A DNA stretch of 64,000 nt from JAHBXL01 sp964409775 (GCA_964409775.1 CAYPEI010000004.1:62001-126000); one strand, 5' to 3'. Shown: positions 50,517 to 60,143, numbered from the stretch's first letter. The notes: generated by a model not told the origin, from the letters alone. Translations and numbers: made by a program.

Positions 50517-51785
50517 TCAGCAGCCTGCAAACCACAGGGAGAGGAACGCAAAGATGTCCGGCACGTTCACCGTGCGGTCGCCGTTGTAGTCCGCCCGCTC
50601 GTCCTGCGCGAACCACGCCGACAGGAACGCGAAGATGTCCGGCACCTCGCGCACCCCGTTGCCGTCAAAGTCGGCCGGGCAGGTCGCCCCGCCGGGGGTC
50701 AGCAGCACCGCCTGCGGGCCGAACGGGCCGTCGGCCGTGCCGACGATCAGCCCCGATTCGGAGACATCGCGTGCCTCGGTCATCGTCCCGGGAAGCCCGG
50801 TCGCGAGGCTGTTGAGGTCCGCGGTCTGACCGCCCTCATACTTGAACGCGAGGAAGATGCTCGCATCCGGATCAACATCCAGCAGGAACATCGTCCCCAC
50901 GAACGTGCCGGCCTCGTTCAGGTCGTAGCCATAGCCCTCGGGAAGGCCCTCGATCAGCGGGATGATCACAAACCCGTCGCGCCCCGCGTGGATCGTCGGT
51001 CGGAATGCGCCCGCCGTGTGCAACGACGAGGCGATGTACCCGCCCAGTTTGCCGTCGCTCGTCGCCGAGTGCCATTGCGCCAGCCCGAACGCCGCGGCCG
51101 GAGTCACATCCTGCGCGTCCCGCGCGCCGAACGGCAGATACAGCCCGTGCTCCGGGCCCTGCAGCACGCCGTAGGCAAAGCCCGCGACGTCGCCCGCCTG
51201 GCTCAGGCCCAAAGCCTGTGAATAGGCGTTGTTCCCGCCGAACGACAGCGTGCCCACATCCGTCTTCAGCCCGTCGTTCCACAGGAAGCCGTGGTATGCA
51301 AACCCTGTCGCCGCCGTGCAGTAGCCGACGATCTGCCCCGCGTTGTTGATCCGAGTCGCAACGCCAAAGCCGGCGTTCCCCGGTGCAAACGTCCCCAGGT
51401 CCGTGATGATCCAGTTGCCCTCGTGATCCGCGGCCCACTTCACCGGGCGAAACACGCCCTGGTCGTTGCGGCACTCACCCACGATCACATTGCTGTTGTT
51501 GATGCTCGCGGCCCGGGCATCCCAGCCCCCGGGAAGAACCGGCAGAGCCTCGGTCACGCCGTCGTGAAACACGAAGCCCACCAGCAGACCGAACTGGTCG
51601 GCCTGTCCGACCACCCAGCCGTTATCGTTCACGCCCAGCCCCAGCGTCCCCGTGCCTCCGGCCACGGGCGGGACCGGCGTGGCCGTGTAGGTGTCCGCCG
51701 CCGCGGTCAGGCCGGCCAGAGCCAGCGCACACCCCGCTGCAAGCGACTTCAAGGCGAAGCAGGAGGAGTTCAAGTTGCCGTTCAT
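50517..51785 (-). CDS. HAF-repeat (kelch-like) secreted protein with GC-type dockerin tag
   Basis: A 422-residue exported protein. The signal peptide is residues 1-30 (ALALAGLTAAADT). The body is made of HAF-type repeats with LGLGVNDNGWVVGQ, ASINNSNVIVGE, ATRINNAGQIVGY and GLSQAGDVAGFAYG, spaced about 45-50 residues. This propeller-like repeat family is of unknown function. The end holds two tag copies, DFDGNGVREVPDIFAFLSAW and the VPDIFAFLSLWFAGC variant. The region before it diverges from an unrecognised gene; the same pair is seen at 61224-64000. Confidence 0.88.
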   Translation of the reverse strand: MNGNLNSSCFALKSLAAGCALALAGLTAAADTYTATPVPPVAGGTGTLGLGVNDNGWVVGQADQFGLLVGFVFHDGVTEALPVLPGGWDARAASINNSNVIVGECRNDQGVFRPVKWAADHEGNWIITDLGTFAPGNAGFGVATRINNAGQIVGYCTAATGFAYHGFLWNDGLKTDVGTLSFGGNNAYSQALGLSQAGDVAGFAYGVLQGPEHGLYLPFGARDAQDVTPAAAFGLAQWHSATSDGKLGGYIASSLHTAGAFRPTIHAGRDGFVIIPLIEGLPEGYGYDLNEAGTFVGTMFLLDVDPDASIFLAFKYEGGQTADLNSLATGLPGTMTEARDVSESGLIVGTADGPFGPQAVLLTPGGATCPADFDGNGVREVPDIFAFLSAWFAQDERADYNGDRTVNVPDIFAFLSLWFAGC

Positions 51786-51980
51786 CAGGTTTCCTTTGCG
51801 ATGATGTGAATCGACCAGCCGATAATCTCAGAGCAGTTCTCAGTGCATTTCTCAGAACGATATGCTATACTCGTTCCTTGGGCAAGCGGTTGCGAAGATT
51901 CCGCTCCGAAAGTCTCAACGACCTGGGTGATTCGCCCCAAGCATCTGTCAGAAAACGCTTTACAGAAAGCACGGTGGTGC
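51786..51980. promoter_or_regulatory. Divergent promoter region with three TCTCAG repeats
   Basis: Three copies of TCTCAG spaced 12 bp apart lie around 51826-51855, immediately before a TATACT box at 51866-51871. The spacing of about one helical turn suggests an operator for a protein bound on one face of the DNA. No good -35 box is evident; a TCTCAG copy occupies its place. The region separates the HAF protein gene (minus) from the unrecognised gene (plus). Confidence 0.45.
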
Positions 51981-53297
51981 ATGCCCCGAAACAGCCTCGC
52001 CCGATCCCGCGGAACCAGCCTTGGCGGTATCGTGGAGTGGATGCCACCCACCGCACCTTCAGTGCGAGCCCGAACACCCCGTCCGCTTTCAGAGCAGGAA
52101 TGGGCCGAGGCCGAGCGCGTTGCCGGGCGCCTCCACGCCGAGATCCACCGGCTCATGGACGCCCTGCCGGAGCATGCCCGGCACGCCAGCGGAATGTCGC
52201 GCCATCTCAACGTCCTCCGCGCGACGTGTCAGCGCGTCGTTCAGGCCGTCCAGTCATTCGACGGCTCACCCATGATCCTCACCAGGCTGCCCGGCGTTGA
52301 AGGGCTGAAGCAGGTGCTCGACGGCTTTGCCGCGGCCGGCGCCGATGCCGGAGACGTCGCCGCCGCGAGGAGCGCGGTCGCCAGCCTGGAGCGGTTCATC
52401 ACACTCTCGGGCGGGAGTCACTCCAAACTGATCGATCGCCTGGGTGTCAGCCGCTCCGGGGCCGAAATGTCCGCCGGCCCGGGTCTGGCCGAGCCGCAGG
52501 CACGTGCAGCACTCCACGAGGCCGCCGTCCGCGTGACGGGCCGGAGTTGCGAAGTCTCGCTCGCCATCTACGCGTTCCGTGTCGCGCCCGATGACCCCGC
52601 CGTGCTCGAGCGCGCCCTCGCCAAGGGCCTGATCGGCAGCCTGGTGATGCCCGGCGGCATGCCCATGGTGATGAGTTCCGGCGACACGCTCCGTGTCGGC
52701 GGCGATGCGGCCTCGCGGCCCGCCGGGACCATGCCCGAGCAGGTGCTCAGTCCGTTCACGACCGATCCGCTCCCGCTGGTCACCTCGCGCAACCGGAGCG
52801 GAAAACTCTACCAGATCGTCGACCCGAAGGCGGGCATGGAGGGGGGCCTGATCGATGTGGTCACGGCCCTCAAGGCGCGGCACCCGCTCATGGACCCCGC
52901 AACCGGCCGGCCGACGCTCGACGCGATCTGGTCGCTGGTCACCTGTCCGACGCGCCGGCTCATCCTCGATGTCTACCTGCACGCCGACATGGAACGGCTC
53001 TTCCGTCCGTCGCTCGACGCCCTGCTGTGGACGCCCGATCTGAACATCGCCCCCGACGACCGCTGGGTGATGCGTCTGCCCTCCGGGCCCAAACTCCAGT
53101 TGCTCGGCCGAGGGCTCGCCGCCGCACGGAGCGATCTGTTCTCCCGGCACGCCGAGTTGAGCGAGCACTTCTTCAGGCACATCGGGTGGGACGCTGAGGA
53201 CTTCGTCGGCTTCCGCTGCGAGGTCCAGAGCCCCGTGTGGCGCGCGGGCTACAGCATGGCCATGGAGTACCTCGGCACGCCCTCCGCTCCGGCATGA
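51981..53297 (+). CDS. Unrecognised protein paired divergently with a tagged HAF protein (paralog of the gene at 63570)
   Basis: A 438-residue protein without a recognised family. The first 110 residues are helical and include a possible helix-turn-helix (SRHLNVLRATCQRVVQAV). The middle and C-terminal part is mixed, with CPTRRLILDVYLHADMERLF and DRWVMRLPSGPKLQLLGRGL. No signal peptide or membrane helix is seen, so a cytosolic location is expected. The N-terminal 110 residues align in position and pattern with the partial gene at 63570-64000: both have AExxxLxxLxxFxx-like helices around SLERFITLSG and EFEKFVETHSG. Start ATG 51981 or ATG 52041 (GGAG close before it). A DNA-binding regulator is inferred. 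Confidence 0.7.
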   Translation: MPRNSLARSRGTSLGGIVEWMPPTAPSVRARTPRPLSEQEWAEAERVAGRLHAEIHRLMDALPEHARHASGMSRHLNVLRATCQRVVQAVQSFDGSPMILTRLPGVEGLKQVLDGFAAAGADAGDVAAARSAVASLERFITLSGGSHSKLIDRLGVSRSGAEMSAGPGLAEPQARAALHEAAVRVTGRSCEVSLAIYAFRVAPDDPAVLERALAKGLIGSLVMPGGMPMVMSSGDTLRVGGDAASRPAGTMPEQVLSPFTTDPLPLVTSRNRSGKLYQIVDPKAGMEGGLIDVVTALKARHPLMDPATGRPTLDAIWSLVTCPTRRLILDVYLHADMERLFRPSLDALLWTPDLNIAPDDRWVMRLPSGPKLQLLGRGLAAARSDLFSRHAELSEHFFRHIGWDAEDFVGFRCEVQSPVWRAGYSMAMEYLGTPSAPA

Positions 53298-53309
53298 TCC
53301 CGCCCGCAT

Positions 53310-56300
53310 TCAACAGCCGGCAAACCACGCCGACAAGAACGCGAAGATGTCCGGAACGTTCACCGTCTGATCGCCGTTGAAGTCCGCCCGCTCATCCTGC
53401 GCGAACCACGCCGACAGGAACGCGAAGATGTCCGGCACCTCGCGCACGCCGTTGCCGTCGAAGTCGGCCGCGCAGCAGTGAACGACCGACAGCGTCGCCG
53501 CGGCGCTGGTCGTCTGGCCGCACGGGTTGGAGACCACGCAGTCAAAACTGCCTTCCAGCGAGTGCGTGACCGAGGCCAAGTGCAGCGTCCGCGCCGTCGC
53601 GCCGGGCAGCGGCTGTCCGTTGCGCCGCCACTGGAACGACATCGGAGATGACCCCGAAACCGTGATCGTGAACGCCGCGGCCGAGTCCTCGCACACGCTG
53701 ATGCTCGACGGTTGGGCCGTCACAACCGGAGCGGCGATGTTCATCGCCCAGCACACCGTGCGGTCCATGATCGTCACCGCGTCCGCGGTCGCGTTCTGCC
53801 AACTGCTGTCCTCGAAGAACAGGAACGCCCGTCGCGCCGGCGTGACATAGTTCGCCGCGACCGTCGCGCCCGCCTCGGCGACCATGATCGCGCGGTCCGT
53901 CGAGCCGTTGCGGAACGCCAGCGTCTGCGTGCCCGGACCGGTGTTGCCCGAGCCGATGCTCATGTTCGCCGCGGCGGAAAACACCTGTCGGACCCCCGTC
54001 GCGAAACCCTGCGTGATCGGGTGCGTGTTGTCCGTGATGTTGATCGCCGTCGCCGAGACCACCGCGCCGTTGTCCGTCAGCGATTCCCGCCCGGACCGCA
54101 GAAGCGCGTTCTCCCAGAAGATCATCGGCACCGGGAGCGCCCGGAAGTCCCCGCCCACGTTCGTAGACGTGATCGTCGACGAAACGATCACCAGTTCGCT
54201 CATCCCGGCGATCTGCGCCGCCGTCGGCCGGTTCGCCGGTTCGTCATCAATGCGGGTGACCATGTACCCGCGGCTTTCCAGGCGCTGCGCGATCGCCTCA
54301 TCGGCGGACGGGAGCGGCAGCGAGACCCCGATGAACGCGATCCGCGGGATCGTGCCCACCCGGATGTACGACGGCTTCTCCTCGACGAACAGCCCGGTGG
54401 AGCCGGTCACGCTCAGCCGCACGGTGTAGGCTCCATCCTCGGTGTAGGTGTGCGATGGGTTGCGCAGCGTGCTCGTCGTCCCGTCGCCGAACTCCCAGAG
54501 CCACGAGGTCATCCCCGGCACTGTCGATGCGTCGGTGAACTGGACAGTCAGCGGCGCTGCCCCGGAAACGGCGCTGGCCGAGAACGCCGCGGCGCCGATG
54601 AACCGGATCCGCAGGACGTTTGCCCCGGTATCCACGGGCGTGACGTAGTCGAGGTCCTTGTACAGGTCCGTGAAGTACAGCCCGTCCGGACCGGCCGCCA
54701 GTCCGCACACCGTCGCCTTGCCGGAACCGACGTACTCCACGAACGGTGTCGGCCCGCTGAGGCGGTTGCCCGCGGCGTCGAGCACGAACTGCGTGATCCG
54801 CTTGCCGATCGCCTGCGGCCCGGTGCCCCAGGTCGCGCCCGACTCGGTCACGAATGCCACGCCCTGCTTGTCCGCGGGAAAGCCGCTCCCGCCGAAGGTC
54901 CCGGTCTGGATGAAGGCCATGTTCACCGGGCCGGTCGACGGCGCCCAGTTGTAGATGGCGAAGTTCTGCATGCTGGCGTCGGAGCCGCTCCAGAGGTAGT
55001 TCCGGCCCGAGATGATCTTCGCGAAGCGATCGACGCTCGGTCCGTTCTCGACGCAGTAGTGCGACGAATCGAACTGCCGCCAGGCGCCGCCGAACGGGTT
55101 CCGCAGGCCGTACGCGAACACGTAATCGCGCGCGGTGATCCCGTCGCCCGCGTTGTAGAACGGGTTGGTCACCGTGGGCGTTCCGTCGCGATTCAGGCGC
55201 AGCACCTTGCCGCGGAACGATGCGAGATTCTGCCCGGTCGATGCCGTGAAGCCGTCGCCCATGTGTACATACAGCGCGTTGTCCGGCCCGAACGACATGT
55301 TCGAGATCTGGTGCGACTGCCCCTGTGTCTCACCAACCATGTCCAGGATGGTCGTTTGCGTCGCCGCGGTCCGTCCGCCGTCGGTGCTGGTGAACCGCAC
55401 CACCTTCGGGTAGTGCGGCACGTTCTCCACGCCGTTCACGCTCGAGTACAGCATCCCGGCGTACACATCGCCGTTCGTCGGGTCGACCGCGATCCCGGTC
55501 ACGCCCTGCTCGCCCGATCCCGGGAACGCCCCGGTCGGATTGAAGTTCAGCAGGTTCGACGCATAGGTGAGCACGGTTCCGTCGCGCAGGATCGTCTTGA
55601 TGCTCCCGTACAGTTCCGTGACGTAGTACAGTGGCGAGTCCGGCTGTACACCCGGGTTCGGGACGAACGCGATATTCACCGGCAGCCGCAGCCCCCGCGC
55701 GACCACCTCGATGCGGTAACCCGGCTCCAGCGCGACCCACGGAGTGGGAGTGCCGCGGGCGAGCGCCGAGAACACCGGCTCGGCCTGCCCCGCCGACCCG
55801 TAGTACGTCGCCCCGCTCGAGGCGATCCACAGATACACGTCGTTCGCCGCGCCCGCGGGAATGATCAGGGACGGGAGGTACACCGTGCTGACCTCCCCAT
55901 CGTGTGATGCGAAGACGAGATTGCTCTCGGGCAGCGTGAGCGTGGAGGCGAGCGATCCCGCGGAGATGCGCAGCCGAAGCGGCGCATGGACGCCCAGCCC
56001 CGCGGGGTTCGTCACCGTGTTCGCCAGGCCGTTGTCTCCCTGGAACGCCAGCAGCAGCCCGCTGTCGGCGTGCTCCAGTCGCAGCGAAGGCGGCGTCGCG
56101 GCGGCCGGGAGGATGACCGGAGATCCCCCGACCGAGCCGAGCCACGTCGGTGCGGGCGACGTGGCGACATCGTCCCCCTCCAGCGCGAAGATCTGGCTCG
56201 CCGGCCCCGTCTGGAACACCCGCGTGCTGTACGCGCTCCACTGCGTCGCCGCGTCGCCGCTGGAGTCGCGGTGCCGGACCCGCAGCGTGAACGTCGCATC

Positions 56301-56654
56301 CGGGATCAACTCGTGCCGGCCCGCATGCGAGCCGGAGAAGACGCCGTCGCCCAGGTGCGTGTGCAGGCGCTCCACCCCGCCGATGCACGAACTGAACCAC
56401 ACCCGCTCCACCAGCGCCGGCGGCGCCGGCGATGTCCAGATCTCCCAGTCCGTGCACACGTGCGTGTCGCCCGGGTCAGGGTCGGAGAACACATCGCACT
56501 CCATGTGCACGTCGGAAGGATTGAGAATGCGGCCCGGCGCGGGCTCGGTGATGGTCGGCGCCGAAGGCGGGTTGTTGGCCCGCGCGGCCGGGGCCGCTCC
56601 GAGCGTAACGGCCAGGCACGACATGAGAACGTGACGCCGCGGCGTGGTGAGCAT
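53310..56654 (-). CDS. PQQ-type sugar dehydrogenase-like secreted protein with PKD, ThuA-like and Ig-like modules and GC-type dockerin tag
   Basis: A 1114-residue exported protein with a Tat-like or Sec signal (TTPRRHVLMSCLAVTLG). A beta-sandwich N-terminal part is followed by a glucose/sorbosone dehydrogenase-type propeller (about 320-700) with LYYVTELYGSIKTIL and GEQGVTGIAVDPTNGDVYAG. A PKD domain (APLTVQFTDAS, about 710-780), a ThuA/glutamine-amidotransferase-like segment (about 800-980), an Ig-like domain (CEDSAAAFTITVSGSSPMSF) and two tag copies follow. Such enzymes oxidise sugars or act on glycans; cofactor residues are not individually verified. Start ATG 56654 has GGGAG 8 bases before. 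Confidence 0.85.
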   Translation of the reverse strand: MLTTPRRHVLMSCLAVTLGAAPAARANNPPSAPTITEPAPGRILNPSDVHMECDVFSDPDPGDTHVCTDWEIWTSPAPPALVERVWFSSCIGGVERLHTHLGDGVFSGSHAGRHELIPDATFTLRVRHRDSSGDAATQWSAYSTRVFQTGPASQIFALEGDDVATSPAPTWLGSVGGSPVILPAAATPPSLRLEHADSGLLLAFQGDNGLANTVTNPAGLGVHAPLRLRISAGSLASTLTLPESNLVFASHDGEVSTVYLPSLIIPAGAANDVYLWIASSGATYYGSAGQAEPVFSALARGTPTPWVALEPGYRIEVVARGLRLPVNIAFVPNPGVQPDSPLYYVTELYGSIKTILRDGTVLTYASNLLNFNPTGAFPGSGEQGVTGIAVDPTNGDVYAGMLYSSVNGVENVPHYPKVVRFTSTDGGRTAATQTTILDMVGETQGQSHQISNMSFGPDNALYVHMGDGFTASTGQNLASFRGKVLRLNRDGTPTVTNPFYNAGDGITARDYVFAYGLRNPFGGAWRQFDSSHYCVENGPSVDRFAKIISGRNYLWSGSDASMQNFAIYNWAPSTGPVNMAFIQTGTFGGSGFPADKQGVAFVTESGATWGTGPQAIGKRITQFVLDAAGNRLSGPTPFVEYVGSGKATVCGLAAGPDGLYFTDLYKDLDYVTPVDTGANVLRIRFIGAAAFSASAVSGAAPLTVQFTDASTVPGMTSWLWEFGDGTTSTLRNPSHTYTEDGAYTVRLSVTGSTGLFVEEKPSYIRVGTIPRIAFIGVSLPLPSADEAIAQRLESRGYMVTRIDDEPANRPTAAQIAGMSELVIVSSTITSTNVGGDFRALPVPMIFWENALLRSGRESLTDNGAVVSATAINITDNTHPITQGFATGVRQVFSAAANMSIGSGNTGPGTQTLAFRNGSTDRAIMVAEAGATVAANYVTPARRAFLFFEDSSWQNATADAVTIMDRTVCWAMNIAAPVVTAQPSSISVCEDSAAAFTITVSGSSPMSFQWRRNGQPLPGATARTLHLASVTHSLEGSFDCVVSNPCGQTTSAAATLSVVHCCAADFDGNGVREVPDIFAFLSAWFAQDERADFNGDQTVNVPDIFAFLSAWFAGC

Positions 56655-56762
56655 CAGGCATCTCCCGGGAGTGGAGGTCGGCGGACGATCGCGCCGCACC
56701 TTGGCGACCCGGTCGATCTGACCATCAGATGGCGAGGCGACTGGGAACTCGAGCGGCGCGGC

Positions 56763-59700
56763 CTACGGGCAGGGTGCAAACCACGCAGAGAGGAACGCGA
56801 AGATGTCGGTCGTGAACACGACGCCGTTGTAGGTGTAGTCCGCCTCGATGTTCCCGGCGAACCACGCGGACAGGAACGCGAAGATATCCGGCACGTCAAC
56901 AACCCCGTCCTTGTTGAAGTCCCCCGGGCACACCAGTTTGAACTGCCGCATCATCTCGTGGTCTTCGTGCTCAAGCAGGTGGCAGTGATACGGGTACAGC
57001 CCCGGCCGGCCGTCGAAGCGGGCGATCACCCGGGTGATCATCCCCGGCGAGGCCTGCACCGTGTCTTTCCACCCGGCCTCCGCCGGCGATGGCGGGAAGC
57101 GCGGGCCGAAGGCGACGGGGTTCTCGCCAAAGAGCGTGAACGCCTGCCGGTCGAGCACCTGGAACGAGACCAGGTGCATGTGCATCGGGTGCGCCACGTC
57201 GGAGCGGTTGATCCACGACCAGATCTCGGTGTTCCCAAGCCGCGGGAACTCGGTCAGGTCGTCCCACATCAGGCCGTTGATCATCCACACGCCCTCGGTG
57301 TGGCTCGGGCAGTTGGCGTGCGCCGGGAGTTTGACCAGTTGCAGGTTCCGCGTGCGAACCGCGTCGGTCTCGGGAATCGGCGTCACGGGGACGAGGCTCG
57401 CGGGGACCGGGGCCGTGTGCCCGGTCGGCGCGGTGACGACGAACTTCATCACGTTCACCAGCGCGCTGCCCTCGGGCCCGCCGGGGAACGGCGCGACGGC
57501 CGAGTTGGTCAGCAGCACCGACGTACCCGTCGCATAGCCCTGGAAGTCGATCACGATGTCCGCCCGCTCCCCGGGACTGAGCGTGAGCGACTGCACCGAC
57601 ACCGGCGCGGGGAGCAGCCCGCCCTCGGTCCCGATCACCAGGAACGCGACGTTGTTCGTGATGGACAGCGTGTACGTCCGCGAGTTCGAGCCGTTCAGCA
57701 CGCGGAACCGGTACTTGCCCTTCTTCACTTCGAGGAACGGCGTCACCTTGCCGTTGACGAGGTTGAACTCGCCGAAGAACTGCTCGTGCCACCCGTCGGT
57801 GTAGTACTTCAGCGATCCGTCCGCGTTGAACGAGCGGTCCTGGATCGCCAGCGGGATCTCGAACTCTCCCGAGGGGAGGTTCAGCGCCAGTTCCGGCGCG
57901 TCACGGAGCAGGTAGAACCCCGCCAGGCCCATGTACACGTTCAGCCGCGTCAGGCCCAGCGCGTGGTCGTGGTACCAGAGCGTGCCGCTGCGTTGTTGAT
58001 TCGGATACGTGTACAGCGCCGACTGCTGCCCCGGCGGGAACGTCAGGTCCGGGTGGCCGTCGCTGTCGGGGCTCACCTTCGCGCCGTGCAGATGCACGAC
58101 CGTGACCGGCAGGCCCCCGGTCATGTCCGGTCCGTGCAGGCAGTCATCGATCCGCAGCACGTGGTTCGTCCGGAGGTTCCCCGTCTCCAGTTCGCGCAGG
58201 TTGTTGATCCAGTTGACGGTCACGGTCAGATCACGCCGGGCCTCGATCGTCGGGCCCGGATATGAGCCGCCATACCCCCACAGCCGCGTCGGCGGAAGGT
58301 CGCGGTGAACCTTCTGCGTGAACTCCGTCATCGCGATGTCATAGTGCGCCGCGCCGCCCGCCTGGCCCGTGGTCGGCTGCGCCACCCCGGGGATCGGCAG
58401 CGGATCGACAAACGGCGTCAGCGTCATCCGGCACGAGGCGCCGATGCACGAGGCCGACGGCGCGACGAACACGCCGCCCTCGGCCGCGCAGTCGATCGCC
58501 GAGCGCTGGATGCATGCGCCCAGCGGCAGGCAGCACGCGCCGATCGGTTGTGGACACGGGTTCGGCGAGCACGCGGCCTGGCCCGCGTTGTACACGCCGC
58601 CCTGGATGGCGCACGCCGACTGCGTCAGGACGGTGCAGGCCCCGTCCGCAAAGCAGCACGCGGCCGTCGCGGGCACGAGCGTGTAGTTCACCGTCAGTTT
58701 CGGCCGAGCGTTCTGGTCGGCCGCTTCCCGCGAAGCGAATCGTCGCTGCGAAAGCGGCGACCCCTCATCGCCCAGCAGCAGCCAGCCCCGGTTCGAGGCC
58801 GGGGTGTTGATCCACCCCTGCACATCCGCCTTCAGTTGCGTTCCCGTCCAACTCGAGTTGCCCGGGGCGGTGCCCACGCTCACGCCGGCGCTCGCCGCCG
58901 GGTCAAAGTCGCCCCCGGCGCTCAGCCATGAATCGGTGTTGTACAGCCGATAGGTCCACGTCGCGTCCCCGGCAGCCGCCGGAGCGCCCGACGTCTGGTC
59001 ACCTCCGGCGGTCGATGACCCCTCGCCCCACTGCGAGTTCACGCGGTGCACGGAGACCGTGCGGGCCTGCGTGTCCGCGGTGTAGTTCTGCGTCAGTTGC
59101 AGCGACGCGTCCAGCACCCGCGCGGTGGCCGGCAACGAAGACAGATCGAACGCCAGCAGGCCGCGCCGACGCTGATCGGCCGCGCCCGCCAGCCCAACGA
59201 CGATGCCGTCTCCCGACCCGTTGCTCAGCCCGCCCGCCGCATCCTCATACAGCGTGTTGTCCTTCGCCGGTGAAACAGCGACCGCGCTCTGCCCGCACGG
59301 CGCGGGTGTGCACGAGACCCCGTTCCCGAGATACGCACCCCCCTGGATCCCGCACGCAAACTCCGACACCACCGTGCACACGCCCGAAATGCAGCAGCCG
59401 CCGGTGGGGGAGTTCGGCGGCGTATAGGTAATGGACAGTTGCGGACGATTGGCCGCGACCGACGCCTGTCGGCTGTCGAAGCGCTTGGCCGTGGCGTTCG
59501 TGGTCTCGACGCTCCGGACGATCCAGCCGAAGTTGTTCGACGGATTGTTCAGCCATGCCTGCACGTCCGCCTGCACGCCGCTCCCGGTCCACGAATACAC
59601 CGTCCCGACGCTGCTCACGACCGTGCTCGCGCTCGCCGCGGGGACAAAGTCGCCGCCCGGAGTCGTCCAGAATGTCGAGTCGTAGAAACGATGGCGCCAC

Positions 59701-60101
59701 GTGGCGTCGCCGTACGCGGCCGGTGCGCCGGCCCCGGTCGTGTCAAACGCCGCCGAAGGCCCCTCGCCCCAGTCAGCGAGCAGGCGATGAATCGTGACGG
59801 CGTGCGAGCCGCCGCGAGACCGGTTCAGCCGCAGACGAAGCGTGGCGGAGTTGATCACCGATCCCGGAGGAATCGTGTTGAGATTGAACTTCACCACCGC
59901 GCGCCGAATCGTCGGAACCTGGTTCGTCCCGGCGAAGATGTCCGGACCCAGCCCGTTGCTCACATCCCCCTCGGGGTCCTCGTAGAGTGTGTTGTCCTTC
60001 GCGGCGGTCAGTGTGACCGTCGTTTGAGCAGTCGCCTGCGCGCACGCAACCGCGGCGACCAGCAGCGACATCAGAATCAACCCGACTCGTGGCATGAACA
60101 T
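56763..60101 (-). CDS. DNRLRE-multicopper oxidase fusion protein with GC-type dockerin tag
   Basis: An 1112-residue exported protein. After a signal peptide come two DNRLRE-type beta domains (about 30-230 and 280-480; DNTLYEDPEGDVSNGLG and DNTLYEDAAGGLSNGSG), three Cys-rich modules including TGGCCISGVC and IGACCLPLGAC, then a multicopper oxidase of three cupredoxin-type domains. The four copper motifs are present: HLHGAK, WYHDHALG, HPMHMHLVSF and YHCHLLEHEDHEMM. The end has a normal VPDIFAFLSAWFAG copy and a decayed second copy TTDIFAFLSAWFAPC. Laccase- or bilirubin-oxidase-like activity is likely. Start ATG 60101: GGAGG lies upstream. Confidence 0.88.
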   Translation of the reverse strand: MFMPRVGLILMSLLVAAVACAQATAQTTVTLTAAKDNTLYEDPEGDVSNGLGPDIFAGTNQVPTIRRAVVKFNLNTIPPGSVINSATLRLRLNRSRGGSHAVTIHRLLADWGEGPSAAFDTTGAGAPAAYGDATWRHRFYDSTFWTTPGGDFVPAASASTVVSSVGTVYSWTGSGVQADVQAWLNNPSNNFGWIVRSVETTNATAKRFDSRQASVAANRPQLSITYTPPNSPTGGCCISGVCTVVSEFACGIQGGAYLGNGVSCTPAPCGQSAVAVSPAKDNTLYEDAAGGLSNGSGDGIVVGLAGAADQRRRGLLAFDLSSLPATARVLDASLQLTQNYTADTQARTVSVHRVNSQWGEGSSTAGGDQTSGAPAAAGDATWTYRLYNTDSWLSAGGDFDPAASAGVSVGTAPGNSSWTGTQLKADVQGWINTPASNRGWLLLGDEGSPLSQRRFASREAADQNARPKLTVNYTLVPATAACCFADGACTVLTQSACAIQGGVYNAGQAACSPNPCPQPIGACCLPLGACIQRSAIDCAAEGGVFVAPSASCIGASCRMTLTPFVDPLPIPGVAQPTTGQAGGAAHYDIAMTEFTQKVHRDLPPTRLWGYGGSYPGPTIEARRDLTVTVNWINNLRELETGNLRTNHVLRIDDCLHGPDMTGGLPVTVVHLHGAKVSPDSDGHPDLTFPPGQQSALYTYPNQQRSGTLWYHDHALGLTRLNVYMGLAGFYLLRDAPELALNLPSGEFEIPLAIQDRSFNADGSLKYYTDGWHEQFFGEFNLVNGKVTPFLEVKKGKYRFRVLNGSNSRTYTLSITNNVAFLVIGTEGGLLPAPVSVQSLTLSPGERADIVIDFQGYATGTSVLLTNSAVAPFPGGPEGSALVNVMKFVVTAPTGHTAPVPASLVPVTPIPETDAVRTRNLQLVKLPAHANCPSHTEGVWMINGLMWDDLTEFPRLGNTEIWSWINRSDVAHPMHMHLVSFQVLDRQAFTLFGENPVAFGPRFPPSPAEAGWKDTVQASPGMITRVIARFDGRPGLYPYHCHLLEHEDHEMMRQFKLVCPGDFNKDGVVDVPDIFAFLSAWFAGNIEADYTYNGVVFTTDIFAFLSAWFAPCP

Positions 60102-60143
60102 GGCCACTCTCCTCCACTCTTCGGCGGGCCGTCCCCGCTCCTC

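Noticed and set aside
55986..58265. A 759-residue plus-strand frame
   Set aside because: Antisense to the dehydrogenase-like and multicopper oxidase genes and dominated by Arg/His/Val. Not a gene.
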